A DNA stretch of 19,276 nucleotides from Aphodosoma sp045126975. Lineage in GTDB: Bacteria > Bacteroidota > Bacteroidia > Bacteroidales > Paludibacteraceae. Shown here piece after piece: positions 8,629-16,210 of the stretch (the stretch's first letter is position 1; every line of letters starts with the position of its first letter). The notes under the pieces are model-generated. The model saw only the letters and a program-made list of their open reading frames with translations, was not told the DNA's origin and ran no database searches. Location: positions 1-19,276 of the forward strand of contig JBGVPL010000043.1 of the NCBI GenBank assembly GCA_045126975.1, read 5' to 3'. The translations under genes were made by a program, and so were the position numbers.

Positions 8629-8656
8629 GTAGAGACGCAAAATTTTGCGTCTCTAC
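8629..8656. repeat. 28-bp perfect palindrome between the DUF4835 gene and recN
   Basis: Positions 8629-8656 are a perfect inverted repeat with no loop, reading GTAGAGACGCAAAA and its reverse complement. It lies 13 bp after the DUF4835 stop and 22 bp before the recN start. From memory, close relatives of this palindrome are common intergenic repeats in Bacteroidales and cyanobacteria. As RNA it could form a hairpin that protects or ends the upstream transcript. Confidence 0.8.
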
Positions 8657-8669
8657 CTTAATAAAATTC

Positions 8670-9581
8670 TCACTTCAATATCTCGTCATATCGATTTGAT
8701 AATGTTGGATTTACCGAAGTCAACACCTCATGCACCAACTTTTTCTCATCCGATAAGCCTCGTTTTGCAAATATATTTATAAGTTCATCATTCTTAGCAT
8801 CAAGGAATGTTATGATAAACGGTGCACTTGGTGATTGACGATTTAAATCACGCAATATACTAATCTGCTCTGCAATTTTTGCACGTGCATTATCAACATT
8901 TGTTGCCATATTATCAAGTGCTAATCGATGATATTCATAATAAAACTCACGCAATGGCTTGAATCTATCATCCATTATATTACTTATAATAGAATAGCGA
9001 TTGCGTTGCGACCCGAGTTCCATTTTCCACCCTTTCGACTCTGATTCATCACTACGCGATTGACACATATTCACAATCTGCTCTGCTGTTGCAAAAGCCG
9101 ATTGACCACCTAATCGACTATATGAATCTAAATCAAAACCTATTATCAAATAAGCATAATATGCCATCACTGCTGTAAGATTAGATTCGTATGTACTTTT
9201 ATTTATATCTATCGGATCAAACTCCCTATACGTAAATACAAACTCTTGATCACGAATATTCAACAAATTAGTTGTATATGACGAACCATACACTGGACGC
9301 GACGCCTGCACCTGCAATTCGCAGGTAAATTTGTCATCTTCGAGACTTGACACCACAATCATTATATTGCAATCAATACGCTCTGCATCTGCATAAATCA
9401 AGTCGGTCCAACGATAAGAATTCATGAATGTCTCTAAATCATTCTCAAGGGTCTGAAAAACTTGCTTATTAGTACCCTCTATTTGAGGTGCACTAACCGT
9501 CAAATTACAATTCAACTCTTGCGATAATGCACAATGCACAATGCACAATGCACAAATTAATAATAGAAATATTCTTTTCAT
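8670..9581 (-). CDS. DUF4835 family exported protein (PorD-like)
   Basis: This 303-residue protein has a signal peptide and a mature start QELNCNLTV. The segments NKQVFQTLENDLETFMNSYRWTDLIYADAERIDCNIMIVV and, near the C-terminus, SAPFIITFLDAKNDELINIFAKRGLSDEKKLVHEVL match what I know of DUF4835, a Bacteroidota-only family. Some annotations call it type IX secretion protein PorD; I hold that name with moderate confidence, and nothing else in the window belongs to type IX secretion. The hydrophobic core of the signal peptide (CALCIVHCALS) is encoded by a heptamer tract. The start is the ATG at 9581; the TTG just before it is less likely. The gene lies between coaB and recN, the arrangement I recall from Bacteroides, and its product is probably periplasmic. 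Confidence 0.85.
   Translation of the reverse strand: MKRIFLLLICALCIVHCALSQELNCNLTVSAPQIEGTNKQVFQTLENDLETFMNSYRWTDLIYADAERIDCNIMIVVSSLEDDKFTCELQVQASRPVYGSSYTTNLLNIRDQEFVFTYREFDPIDINKSTYESNLTAVMAYYAYLIIGFDLDSYSRLGGQSAFATAEQIVNMCQSRSDESESKGWKMELGSQRNRYSIISNIMDDRFKPLREFYYEYHRLALDNMATNVDNARAKIAEQISILRDLNRQSPSAPFIITFLDAKNDELINIFAKRGLSDEKKLVHEVLTSVNPTLSNRYDEILK
9528..9555. repeat. Heptamer tract (TGCACAA x4) encoding the signal-peptide core of the DUF4835 protein
   Basis: Four perfect TGCACAA units. Relative to the gene it is inverted compared with the tracts in rsmF and recN, so it is read as the hydrophobic heptapeptide cycle CIVHCAL, not MHNAQCT. The signal peptide reads LLLICALCIVHCALS before QELNC. 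Confidence 0.88.
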
Positions 9582-9653
9582 CAATTAAAATTATTTTTTC
9601 AACATAAAATTCCACTAATTACCCATTAAGTATAGATAATTTATGTTCTTATG

Positions 9654-9668
9654 TTATTCTGTCTTTTT
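9654..9668. repeat. GACAGAATAA repeat overlapping the coaB stop codon
   Basis: TTATTCTGTCTTTTT is the same sequence as at 6203-6215, preceded by a similar AT-rich stretch (TTTATGTTCTTATG). Here it encodes the last residues KKTE and the TAA of CoaB, so either the repeat fixed the C-terminus of the protein or the gene end served as target. Confidence 0.6.
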
Positions 9669-10301
9669 CAACTCTTTAACAATATCTCTCGCAACCTCTT
9701 TCTTAGGTTTCAAATCAAACATCATCTTCTCACCTGTATTCTTCAATATCATTATCTTGTTGGTATCATAACCAAAACAAGCATTTTTGTCATTCAACGA
9801 GTTAAGAACTATAAAATCAAAATTCTTACGACGCATTTTATCAAGTGCATGCGCCTCTTCATCGTTAGTTTCAAGTGCAAAACCTACTAAAAATTGGTCA
9901 TCACGCTTGATTTTTCCCACCGAAGCTGCAATATCTTGTGTCGGACGAAGTTCGATAATCATATTATCTCCTTCACGTTTTATCTTCTTGTCTGCCACTG
10001 TAATAGGAGTAAAATCTGCCACTGCAGCACACAATATTGCTCCATCCATTTCAGGATAATACTTCATTACTTGCTCATACATTTGAGCTGCGCTTTCCAC
10101 ATCAATACGATGAATCTTATCTCGCCACTCCTCTGCCAATTGTATCTGTACAGGACCAGCAATAAGTGTAACTTCATACCCTACTTCAGCACATGCCTCA
10201 GCAAGAGCAAATCCCATTTTACCAGTCGAATAATTACCTATAAAACGCACAGGGTCTATCCTTTCGTATGTAGGACCCGCTGTAATTAATATCTTTTTCA
10301 T
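9654..10301 (-). CDS. coaB: Phosphopantothenate--cysteine ligase (CoaB), stand-alone
   Basis: This 215-residue protein joins 4'-phosphopantothenate and cysteine, the second step of coenzyme A synthesis. The N-terminus ILITAGPTYERIDPVRFIGNYSTGKMGFALAEA is the nucleotide-binding start of the CoaB domain. GAILCAAVADFTP and the lysine-rich DKKIKRE segment carry the conserved Asp/Lys region, and FVLNSLNDKNACFGYDTNKI is the family C-terminal motif (the protein itself has FIVLNSLND). In most bacteria, and in Bacteroides as I know it, this domain is fused behind CoaC. Here it begins with its own ATG at 10301, and a stop codon plus a heptamer hairpin separate it from coaC. Domain length is normal, so both activities should remain. 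It is co-directional with coaC 92 nt upstream and the DUF4835 gene downstream. Confidence 0.93.
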   Translation of the reverse strand: MKKILITAGPTYERIDPVRFIGNYSTGKMGFALAEACAEVGYEVTLIAGPVQIQLAEEWRDKIHRIDVESAAQMYEQVMKYYPEMDGAILCAAVADFTPITVADKKIKREGDNMIIELRPTQDIAASVGKIKRDDQFLVGFALETNDEEAHALDKMRRKNFDFIVLNSLNDKNACFGYDTNKIMILKNTGEKMMFDLKPKKEVARDIVKELKKTE

Positions 10302-10316
10302 AGCAATCTCTATATT

Positions 10317-10396
10317 AGTACAAAGTAGTAAGTAGAAAGTAGAAAGACAAAGGTCTTACGACTTATTACTTATTACTTACTACTCTCTAATCTCTA
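10317..10396. repeat. Intergenic heptamer hairpin between coaC and coaB
   Basis: Eleven 7-bp units run in register through both arms: AGTACAA, AGTAGTA, AGTAGAA twice, AGACAAA, then GGTCTTA, CGACTTA, TTACTTA twice, CTACTCT, CTAATCT. Positions 10324-10348 pair imperfectly with 10353-10384. The coaC stop codon (10394-10396) directly adjoins it, and it ends 15 nt before the coaB start. Its first 50 bp are nearly identical to the copy at 16894-16963, so the two are copies of one dispersed element. Confidence 0.85.
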
Positions 10397-10933
10397 TACT
10401 TTATTTGCCAAAAAGGCTACAATATTTTCAGGTTCTTCCATGCGACCTTTACCTACAACTCCGCATGCCAATTCACCTTCAGTTGGTTCTATAAATTCTA
10501 CTCCTATTTCTCGTAGAATATCCATATTACGCTGTACGATTGGATGGTCATACATTTTAGTATTCATTGCAGGTGCAATAAATACAGGTTTATCGAATGC
10601 CAAAAATGTAGTAGATAAAGCATCATCAGCAATGCCACTTGCAAATTTACCAATAATATTAGCGGTAGCAGGCGCAACGACCATACAATCAGCCCAATCA
10701 GCATGACTCACATGCTCCGGATTCCACACGCCTACTGGTTCAAATACTTCAGTATAAACTTTATTTCGTGAAAGTGTTTGCAATGTAACTGGTGTTATAA
10801 ATTGCAACGCATTGTGTGTTGTAACACAACGCACTTCTGCTCCGGATTGTACAAACTGACGTACCAATTCACCACATTTATAGGCAGCAATGCCACCCGA
10901 AATACCTAAAATTATTTTTTTCCCTTTTAACAT
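10394..10933 (-). CDS. coaC: Phosphopantothenoylcysteine decarboxylase (CoaC), stand-alone
   Basis: This 179-residue FMN-dependent decarboxylase makes 4'-phosphopantetheine from phosphopantothenoylcysteine. Landmarks are the start KKIILGISGGIAAYK, the active-site His74 in HVSHADWAD, the FMN-site APATANIIGKFASGIADD, the PAMNTKM motif (121-127) and the substrate flap LACGVVGKGRM with Cys157. The length fits a single CoaC domain; the protein stops (TAG) six residues after ENIVAF, where the linker to CoaB would begin in the fused enzyme. The ATG at 10933 follows a TCTAAAA leader. A second heptamer hairpin separates it from the GH97 gene upstream. The product needs CoaB, which is the next gene. 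Confidence 0.93.
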   Translation of the reverse strand: MLKGKKIILGISGGIAAYKCGELVRQFVQSGAEVRCVTTHNALQFITPVTLQTLSRNKVYTEVFEPVGVWNPEHVSHADWADCMVVAPATANIIGKFASGIADDALSTTFLAFDKPVFIAPAMNTKMYDHPIVQRNMDILREIGVEFIEPTEGELACGVVGKGRMEEPENIVAFLANKV

Positions 10934-10950
10934 ATTTTTTTAGATTTATA

Positions 10951-11032
10951 GATACGAGACACAAGATACAAGACTTTATCTATTTCTCCTTTGAGGTCTA
11001 ATATCTCGTGTCTATCATCTCGTGTCTTAATT
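10951..11032. repeat. Intergenic heptamer hairpin between the GH97 gene and coaC
   Basis: The left arm has GATACGA, GACACAA, GATACAA, GACTTTA (from 10951). The right arm has CTAATAT, CTCGTGT, CTATCAT, CTCGTGT, CTTAATT (10998-11032). The arms are imperfectly complementary (GATACGAGACACAAGA against TCTCGTGTCTATCATC). The right arm overlaps the GH97 stop codon (11031-11033) and the left arm starts 17 nt before the coaC ATG. The heptamer differs from that of the coaB and clpP copies, but the layout is the same. Confidence 0.75.
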
Positions 11033-13178
11033 ACAATTTTTTATATCGTTTTTTCAAATCATCTTTTGTTGCTACTTTCAAAGAAATAGCGCAACCACCC
11101 CCCGAAGCCAATTGTATTTTAGCAATTGTTTTGCTAGTAACAATATAGTTTTTTATTTCGTATGCTTTCGGATTTTCTTTCCAATCTGCATCTTTTGCAT
11201 CTGCATAAACTGTTGCTACATACTTAACGTCAGGTTGTAAAAACGAGAAATCAATAACCGCTTTACGTGCTTTCTCTGCTGTAATTGCGCCAACAAACCA
11301 TTGTCCATATTTCTTTCCTTGACGCGCAATAGTGATATATTCACCAGGCTCTGCCTCAAGCACTTTGGTATCATTCCAATCTACATCTACATCCTTAATA
11401 AATTGGAAGGCATCCATATAACGTTCATAATTTTCAGGTAAATCTGCCGCCATCTGAATTGGACTATACATCGTAACGTAAAGTGCTAATTGTTTTGCCA
11501 AAGTAGTATGTACTTGACATAGATTACCAGGTTGATAATAATCCATTTTTATCTCAAAAATACCAGGAGTATAATCCATAGCACCACCAAGCAAACGAGT
11601 AAATGCTAAATCGATTTCATGAGATGGTGGATTACCTACACTCCAAGCATTGAATTCATTACCACGTGCTGCTTCACATGCTAAGAGGTTTGGATATGTA
11701 CGACTTAAACCTGTAGGACGTACTGGTTCATGGGCATTAACCATAATACGTTTGTCTGCTGCTTTCTGAAGCACTCGATTATAGTGGTTTACCATCCATT
11801 GTCCGTCATGATATTCGCCACGAGGGATGATACGACCTACATAACCTGTTTTCAATGAATTATAACCATACTCTTTCATAAAATCAAATGCCTCATCAAT
11901 ACGACGCTCATAGTTAGTTGCTGAACCAGATGTCTCGTGATGCATAATCATTTGCACTCCCTTTGATTTGGCATATTCTGTAACTTTTTTTACATCAAAA
12001 TCAGGATATGGAGTTACGAAATCAAATACCTCTTCTTTCCATTGTCCTGCCCAATCTTCCCAACCTACGTTCCAACCTTCAACCAATACAGCATCGAATC
12101 CATGTTGTGCTGCGAAGTCGATGTAACGCATTGTGTTTTCAGTGGTTGCAGCATGACGACCATTGGGTTGTAATTTGTTCCAGTTGGTATCTGCTAATTT
12201 AATATTTGGCACATCGGCATAGTTCCATGTACCTTGACCTGGCGCATGCATTTGCCACCAAATACCCACGTATTTCACAGGTTTAATCCATGTGGTATTC
12301 TCGATTTTACAAGGTTCGTTCAAATTCAAAATCATACTTGATGCCAAAATATCACGTGCATCATCAGTGATAAATATTGTACGCCAAGGAGTATTGCATG
12401 GTGTCTGCATGAATGCTTTTATGCCTTCGATTGGAGTTGGTGCTAATGCTGCAGTGAATATTTTTTTCTTTTTGTTGTACAACAAATGCATTGCAGGATA
12501 ATCAACTAATGATGCTTCGAAAATATTTAAATAGATTTTTTTAGATGTTTTCATCATAATTGGCGACTGCACAGCATTTTTATCAAACACTTTGTTTGTA
12601 CCAATACCTGAACCATCTACTTTTGTAGCATCAATATTAGACAAATTGCTTTTGGTATAGAAAAACTCATTTGAATCATAGGCACCAGGAATCCACCATG
12701 CTGTATGATCGCCTGTCATAGCAAATTGAGTAGCTTCGTCTGCTATACGAAAATATCCTAAATTGCCTTGTTTGTCAAATTCATAACGGAATGCAACACC
12801 TTCATCGTAAAGACGAAAAACAATGCGCATTGTGCGTCCTGTTGAAATCTGAGTCAAACTAACAAGACATTGATTGTATTTATCTTCAATCTCAGCATAT
12901 TGTCCTAAAACAGGTTTCCATGTTGAAGCAAAAGACTTAATATCCACATTATTAAGGGCAAACCCTGATTTCAAATCCTTATCGCCATCAAGCAAAAAAC
13001 CCATTTCACTTCGTGCTATAATCTCTTTTCCGTCAAAAAAGACTTGATAGTATGGCACACTATCCTTCAAATTAAGATCAAATACTAATTTGATTCTTTG
13101 ATTAGGCGAACCTACTGATATAGCAAAACATGTAGTGGTTAAAACTACAGACAATAGAAAAGAATATAACCGCTTCAT
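11031..13178 (-). CDS. GH97 family alpha-glucosidase (SusB-like, inverting type)
   Basis: This 715-residue glycoside hydrolase has a signal peptide (MKRLYSFLLSVVLTTTCFA) and therefore acts in the periplasm or outside. GH97 landmarks are GIWWQMHAPGQGTW, DAVLVEGWNVGWEDW, MIMHHETSGSATNYERR, NAHEPVRPTGLSRTYPN and ARGNEFNAW. The Glu residues of HHE, AHE and GNE fall at about 415, 484 and 508. Their spacing (69 and 24) equals that of the two base glutamates and the acid glutamate I recall for SusB (439, 508, 532), which argues for the inverting alpha-glucosidase branch, not the retaining Asp branch. The frame stays open to 13205, but the ATG at 13178 starts the signal peptide. No SusC/SusD genes are nearby, so it is an isolated enzyme, not part of a visible utilisation locus. 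Its likely substrates are starch- or dextran-type alpha-glucosides (inference). Confidence 0.92.
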   Translation of the reverse strand: MKRLYSFLLSVVLTTTCFAISVGSPNQRIKLVFDLNLKDSVPYYQVFFDGKEIIARSEMGFLLDGDKDLKSGFALNNVDIKSFASTWKPVLGQYAEIEDKYNQCLVSLTQISTGRTMRIVFRLYDEGVAFRYEFDKQGNLGYFRIADEATQFAMTGDHTAWWIPGAYDSNEFFYTKSNLSNIDATKVDGSGIGTNKVFDKNAVQSPIMMKTSKKIYLNIFEASLVDYPAMHLLYNKKKKIFTAALAPTPIEGIKAFMQTPCNTPWRTIFITDDARDILASSMILNLNEPCKIENTTWIKPVKYVGIWWQMHAPGQGTWNYADVPNIKLADTNWNKLQPNGRHAATTENTMRYIDFAAQHGFDAVLVEGWNVGWEDWAGQWKEEVFDFVTPYPDFDVKKVTEYAKSKGVQMIMHHETSGSATNYERRIDEAFDFMKEYGYNSLKTGYVGRIIPRGEYHDGQWMVNHYNRVLQKAADKRIMVNAHEPVRPTGLSRTYPNLLACEAARGNEFNAWSVGNPPSHEIDLAFTRLLGGAMDYTPGIFEIKMDYYQPGNLCQVHTTLAKQLALYVTMYSPIQMAADLPENYERYMDAFQFIKDVDVDWNDTKVLEAEPGEYITIARQGKKYGQWFVGAITAEKARKAVIDFSFLQPDVKYVATVYADAKDADWKENPKAYEIKNYIVTSKTIAKIQLASGGGCAISLKVATKDDLKKRYKKL

Positions 13179-13202
13179 AATATAGATTTTATAAATATAC
13201 GA

Positions 13203-13210
13203 CAAAGGTA
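13203..13210 (-). promoter_or_regulatory. -7 promoter element for the GH97 gene
   Basis: TACCTTTG on the - strand matches TAnnTTTG, 24 bp before the GH97 ATG. No TTG lies at the right distance for a -33 element, so the promoter is either weak or helped by an activator. It supports starting the gene at 13178. Confidence 0.45.
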
Positions 13211-13225
13211 AGAAAAATATTTGAT

Positions 13226-13849
13226 TTAAATTGAATTTATAAAGAACTTCTTACATAACTCTTCCGAAATAGAATATTGCTTATATGATAATGTAGCCAC
13301 ATCGCACACATACAAATTTTGTATTTCCGAAATATAAAGAGTTTTAAAATATTGTTTAGCTCCTACTTGCAATTCCATTGTTAGTTTCATTGCAGCTATC
13401 AAATCATCTACAGTCATATCATCTTTTGTAAATATATACAAACCAAACTCATTAAAATCACCATAAAATCCATTAACTACTTTTTTTACTTTATTTTCAA
13501 TTATTCGTTTAAGAGGAGACGCCTCGAACCAATATCGATACTCTTCTGAACCCACCGAATCTACATCAACCAATCCATATACATATCCTGTGCCACGTTT
13601 TTCTCTCAACTCAGACACATCCATAACCTCTGCCACAGCCATCTCATTCAACAACTTAATAGCCTCTACCTTCGACTCTTTTAAGGCACGCGTAACTTCA
13701 ATACCTATTGTATTGTCTTCGGTTTGCAAATCAGGTCTATCCTTATTTACTAATTTAGAATACCTATCACCCAAAATTGTCTCTAACGTTATTTTGGCAT
13801 AACGCTCAAAGAAACAGGTATCAAATTTTGGTTTAATATTTTCTGACAT
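13226..13849 (-). CDS. Uncharacterised protein with possible PD-(D/E)XK nuclease-like core
   Basis: I do not recognise a named family for this 207-residue soluble protein. It has no signal peptide or membrane segment. Residues 17-60 read YAKITLETILGDRYSKLVNK, then RPDLQ with Asp40, then IGIEVTRAL with Glu51. A conserved-looking helix with Glu, an Asp after a hairpin and I-E-V-T on a strand is the layout of restriction-endonuclease-like (PD-(D/E)XK) folds, with Thr in place of the usual Lys. The rest is a mixed alpha/beta pattern (FGLYIFTKDD, FKTLYISEIQNLYVCDV). It lies 34 nt after the lipoprotein gene and 47 nt before the GH97 gene, with nothing pointing to a shared role. It could be a nuclease-like accessory or a degenerate defence protein. 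The open frame and protein-like composition make it a real gene. Confidence 0.7.
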   Translation of the reverse strand: MSENIKPKFDTCFFERYAKITLETILGDRYSKLVNKDRPDLQTEDNTIGIEVTRALKESKVEAIKLLNEMAVAEVMDVSELREKRGTGYVYGLVDVDSVGSEEYRYWFEASPLKRIIENKVKKVVNGFYGDFNEFGLYIFTKDDMTVDDLIAAMKLTMELQVGAKQYFKTLYISEIQNLYVCDVATLSYKQYSISEELCKKFFINSI

Positions 13850-13883
13850 AAGTATTTAGTTAGCAATGAGTAATTAATAATGA

Positions 13884-14744
13884 TTAGTCGTTTTCGATTT
13901 TTACTAATCTAACTGAACGCCCGTTTGTGCGACTACTCAACCCTTCCCATACAGCACGACTTGAATCAAATCCCATACAATATACACTCTTTTCATCATG
14001 TTCGAAGATAGTCTCTGTCCAATAGTAACCAGCAATACCCTGATACATAGCACGTGTTCCTATACGAGCACCTGCTGCAGGAAAGAATACAGCACCTACA
14101 TCCTCTAAAAAAGACCATTCCACTAAATCAAAATCGTTGACGATGCTATATAGATCTGCACCTGAATCACTTGCTACTGCAGCACGGAAAGTTACGCCTT
14201 CAGGAATAACACAACTATCAGGCAAAATAACAAGTCCATTCACTCCATTAACACATGCCACACCAAATAGTTTTGAAGCATTTTCACGCTCATTTAGAAT
14301 ATATCCCCACTCGTCTTTTGTAAGTAAACGCCATAATCCAGACTCATTTCCGCCATTTAATATTTTATTAAATATGCCCCAATCATAATTAGTTTGAGCA
14401 ATAGATTCATCATCAGGACCATAGTCTGCTATCTTGTCTGATGTTTGATATGGAAATGAACTTTCATAACCAGATGTTGCCCAACCAAAAAGGTCAATCC
14501 AACCATCGTATGAATCAGAAATATTGCTATTCTCTGCACCTATTATATCGTACTGATTGTCGGCAAATCGCCATGTGGCAGTCGATGCTTGATATTGAAG
14601 ATTACCTTGCGAAAAACGAACTTGCTCTGTTTCAGAAACAGAAAAGAGTCCATGCAATCCTCCCTCATCTGTTGGATTAGTTAAAATTTGCTCACAAGAT
14701 GCAAATAATATAATAATTAAGCACAATAAAATGGATTTTTTCAT
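13884..14744 (-). CDS. FISUMP-like surface lipoprotein
   Basis: This 286-residue protein has a lipoprotein signal peptide with lipobox FASC (Cys17), so it should be anchored in the outer membrane. The mature part starts with GGLHGLFSVSETEQVRFSQG and contains WRFADNQYDIIGAEN, DGWIDLFGWATSGY, NYDWGIFNKILNGGNESGLWRLLTKDEWGYIL, AAGARIG, GYYWTETIF and the terminal GRSVRLVK. This is a Bacteroidota/Fibrobacter paralogous surface-protein type with a C-type-lectin-like feel (W-R-x-L-T-x-D-E-W, G-x-Y-W-T, G-x-S-V-R-L-V). The function is unknown; adhesion or glycan binding is only a guess. It lies downstream of clpX, separated by a heptamer hairpin, and has no visible TAnnTTTG promoter of its own. Confidence 0.82.
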   Translation of the reverse strand: MKKSILLCLIIILFASCEQILTNPTDEGGLHGLFSVSETEQVRFSQGNLQYQASTATWRFADNQYDIIGAENSNISDSYDGWIDLFGWATSGYESSFPYQTSDKIADYGPDDESIAQTNYDWGIFNKILNGGNESGLWRLLTKDEWGYILNERENASKLFGVACVNGVNGLVILPDSCVIPEGVTFRAAVASDSGADLYSIVNDFDLVEWSFLEDVGAVFFPAAGARIGTRAMYQGIAGYYWTETIFEHDEKSVYCMGFDSSRAVWEGLSSRTNGRSVRLVKIEND

Positions 14745-14798
14745 AAGATGTTTTAATTTTTCATTTCATATGAAAAACGCTTCTGTGCGTTGATATTT

Positions 14799-14880
14799 GA
14801 ATGAGGAATGAGGAATGAAAACTTTAATATTCTTCATTCCTTCTCTTCTCCTTATTCCCTATTCCTTATTCCTTATTTTA
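14799..14880. repeat. Intergenic heptamer hairpin downstream of clpX
   Basis: The left arm has GAATGAG, GAATGAG, GAATGAA (14799-14819). The right arm has ATTCCTT-type units and CCTTATT, CCCTATT, CCTTATT, CCTTATT (14850-14877). (GAATGAG)n pairs with (CATTCCT)n. The right arm directly abuts the clpX stop codon (14878-14880). The left arm is 55 bp before the lipoprotein start, farther than in the other copies; that spacer holds the palindrome TTTCATATGAAA. Confidence 0.8.
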
Positions 14881-16125
14881 CTCTCCTATGTGTAGATTAA
14901 GATGTGCTCGTGATAATTTTTCTTCTGCGTATGCTCGTGTAATAATAAGTTTTTTCTCATCGGACGATGGCACATCATACATTGCATCCATCATAATTGA
15001 TTCGGCAATAGAACGTAATCCACGCGCTCCGAGTTTGTATTCAATTGCTTTATCTACAATGAATTCTTTCACGTCATCCTCGATTGAGAGTTCTACTCCA
15101 TCCATTGCAAAGAGTTTGATATACTGCTTGATAATCGAGTTTTTAGGTTCGATGAGTATTCGCAAAAGTGCGTCTCTATCAAGCGGATTGAGGTATGTGA
15201 GAATTGGAAGACGACCGATAATCTCAGGTATCAAACCAAAAGATTTCAAATCTTGTGGTGCGATATATTGCAATAGATTGTCACGGTCGATGATGTTTTG
15301 TTGTCCTACAGAACCAAACCCTACTACGTGAGTATTAAGACGTTGAGCTATTTTGCGTTCGATACCATCAAATGCACCGCCACACACGAATAAGATATTT
15401 TGAGTATTTACAGGTATCATTTTTTGGTCAGGATGCTTACGTCCGCCTTGTGGTGGCACATTGACAACTGAACCTTCGAGGAGTTTCAACAAACCTTGTT
15501 GCACACCTTCACCACTCACGTCGCGCGTAATAGAAGGATTATCGCCTTTGCGGGCAATCTTGTCAATTTCATCAATAAATACGATACCACGCTCCGCTGA
15601 CTCGACATCGTAATCGCATGCTTGGAGCAAACGTGTCAAGATAGATTCAATATCTTCACCTACATAACCTGCTTCGGTCAATACTGTTGCATCAACGATA
15701 GTAAACGGTACATGTAGTTTTTTTGCTATCGACTTGGCAAGCAAAGTTTTACCCGTACCTGTGCGACCTACGAGAATGATATTGGATTTTTCAATCTCTA
15801 CATCGTTATCGTCTTTTGGTTGGAGAATACGTTTGTAATGGTTATATACCGCCACCGAGAGATATTTTTTTGCTTCGTCCTGACCTATAACGTATTGATC
15901 GAGAAACTCTTTTATCTCACGTGGACGGGGAAGGTCTTCAATATCGAGATTGAAACCTCCTTTTCGGTTTTTCTTTTGTTTTGCATTATCTTGCACCACG
16001 CCATACGCCAACTCGACACATTCGCTACAGATGTTACATCCTATACCCGTAAGCAATAGAGGCACTTCACTCTGCGAACGTCCACAAAATCCACAACGTG
16101 GTTCGTCTTGATTTCGTTTTGCCAT
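14878..16125 (-). CDS. clpX: ATP-dependent Clp protease ATP-binding subunit ClpX
   Basis: This 415-residue AAA+ unfoldase recognises tagged proteins and feeds them into ClpP. The N-terminal zinc-binding domain is intact (CGFCGRSQSE and GCNICSECVE, four cysteines). Walker A is GRTGTGKT (Lys126), Walker B FIDEIDK, and the pore-loop and arginine-finger regions follow (GYVGEDIE, ITRDVSGEGVQ). The IGF-like ClpP-contact loop is also in the expected region (FGSVGQQN precedes the sensor domain). The C-terminal AAA small domain ends normally. The start ATG at 16125 follows a TCTAAAAT leader. The gene is directly downstream of clpP, separated by an 83-nt gap filled by a heptamer hairpin. Confidence 0.97.
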   Translation of the reverse strand: MAKRNQDEPRCGFCGRSQSEVPLLLTGIGCNICSECVELAYGVVQDNAKQKKNRKGGFNLDIEDLPRPREIKEFLDQYVIGQDEAKKYLSVAVYNHYKRILQPKDDNDVEIEKSNIILVGRTGTGKTLLAKSIAKKLHVPFTIVDATVLTEAGYVGEDIESILTRLLQACDYDVESAERGIVFIDEIDKIARKGDNPSITRDVSGEGVQQGLLKLLEGSVVNVPPQGGRKHPDQKMIPVNTQNILFVCGGAFDGIERKIAQRLNTHVVGFGSVGQQNIIDRDNLLQYIAPQDLKSFGLIPEIIGRLPILTYLNPLDRDALLRILIEPKNSIIKQYIKLFAMDGVELSIEDDVKEFIVDKAIEYKLGARGLRSIAESIMMDAMYDVPSSDEKKLIITRAYAEEKLSRAHLNLHIGE

Positions 16126-16146
16126 ATTTTAGATATTTAGACTTTT

Positions 16147-16210
16147 AGTAGTGAGTAGCGAGAAATGACACAAATGGATTCTCGCTACTCATTACTAACT
16201 ACTCGCTACT
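16147..16210. repeat. Intergenic heptamer hairpin between clpP and clpX
   Basis: Units run AGTAGTG, AGTAGCG, AGAAATG, ACACAAA, TGGATTC, TCGCTAC, TCATTAC, TAACTAC, TCGCTAC in register (16147-16209). The left arm AGTAGTGAGTAGCGAGAA pairs with TTCTCGCTACTCATTACT (16179-16196), a near-perfect 18-bp stem. The clpP stop codon (16209-16211) overlaps the last unit, and the element ends 21 nt before the clpX ATG. Confidence 0.85.

Noticed and set aside
10317..10396. Heptamer arrays as small CRISPR arrays
   Set aside because: Units are 7 bp without spacers and form inverted halves; no cas gene is present.
11031..13178. Start of a polysaccharide utilisation locus around the GH97 gene
   Set aside because: No SusC, SusD, regulator or second glycosidase is present within the window; the neighbours are coaC and an unknown protein.
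14763..14791. TTTCATATGAAA palindrome and AACGC/GCGTT stem before the FISUMP-like gene as an operator
   Set aside because: Short, with no promoter elements around it; such palindromes are expected by chance in AT-rich DNA.
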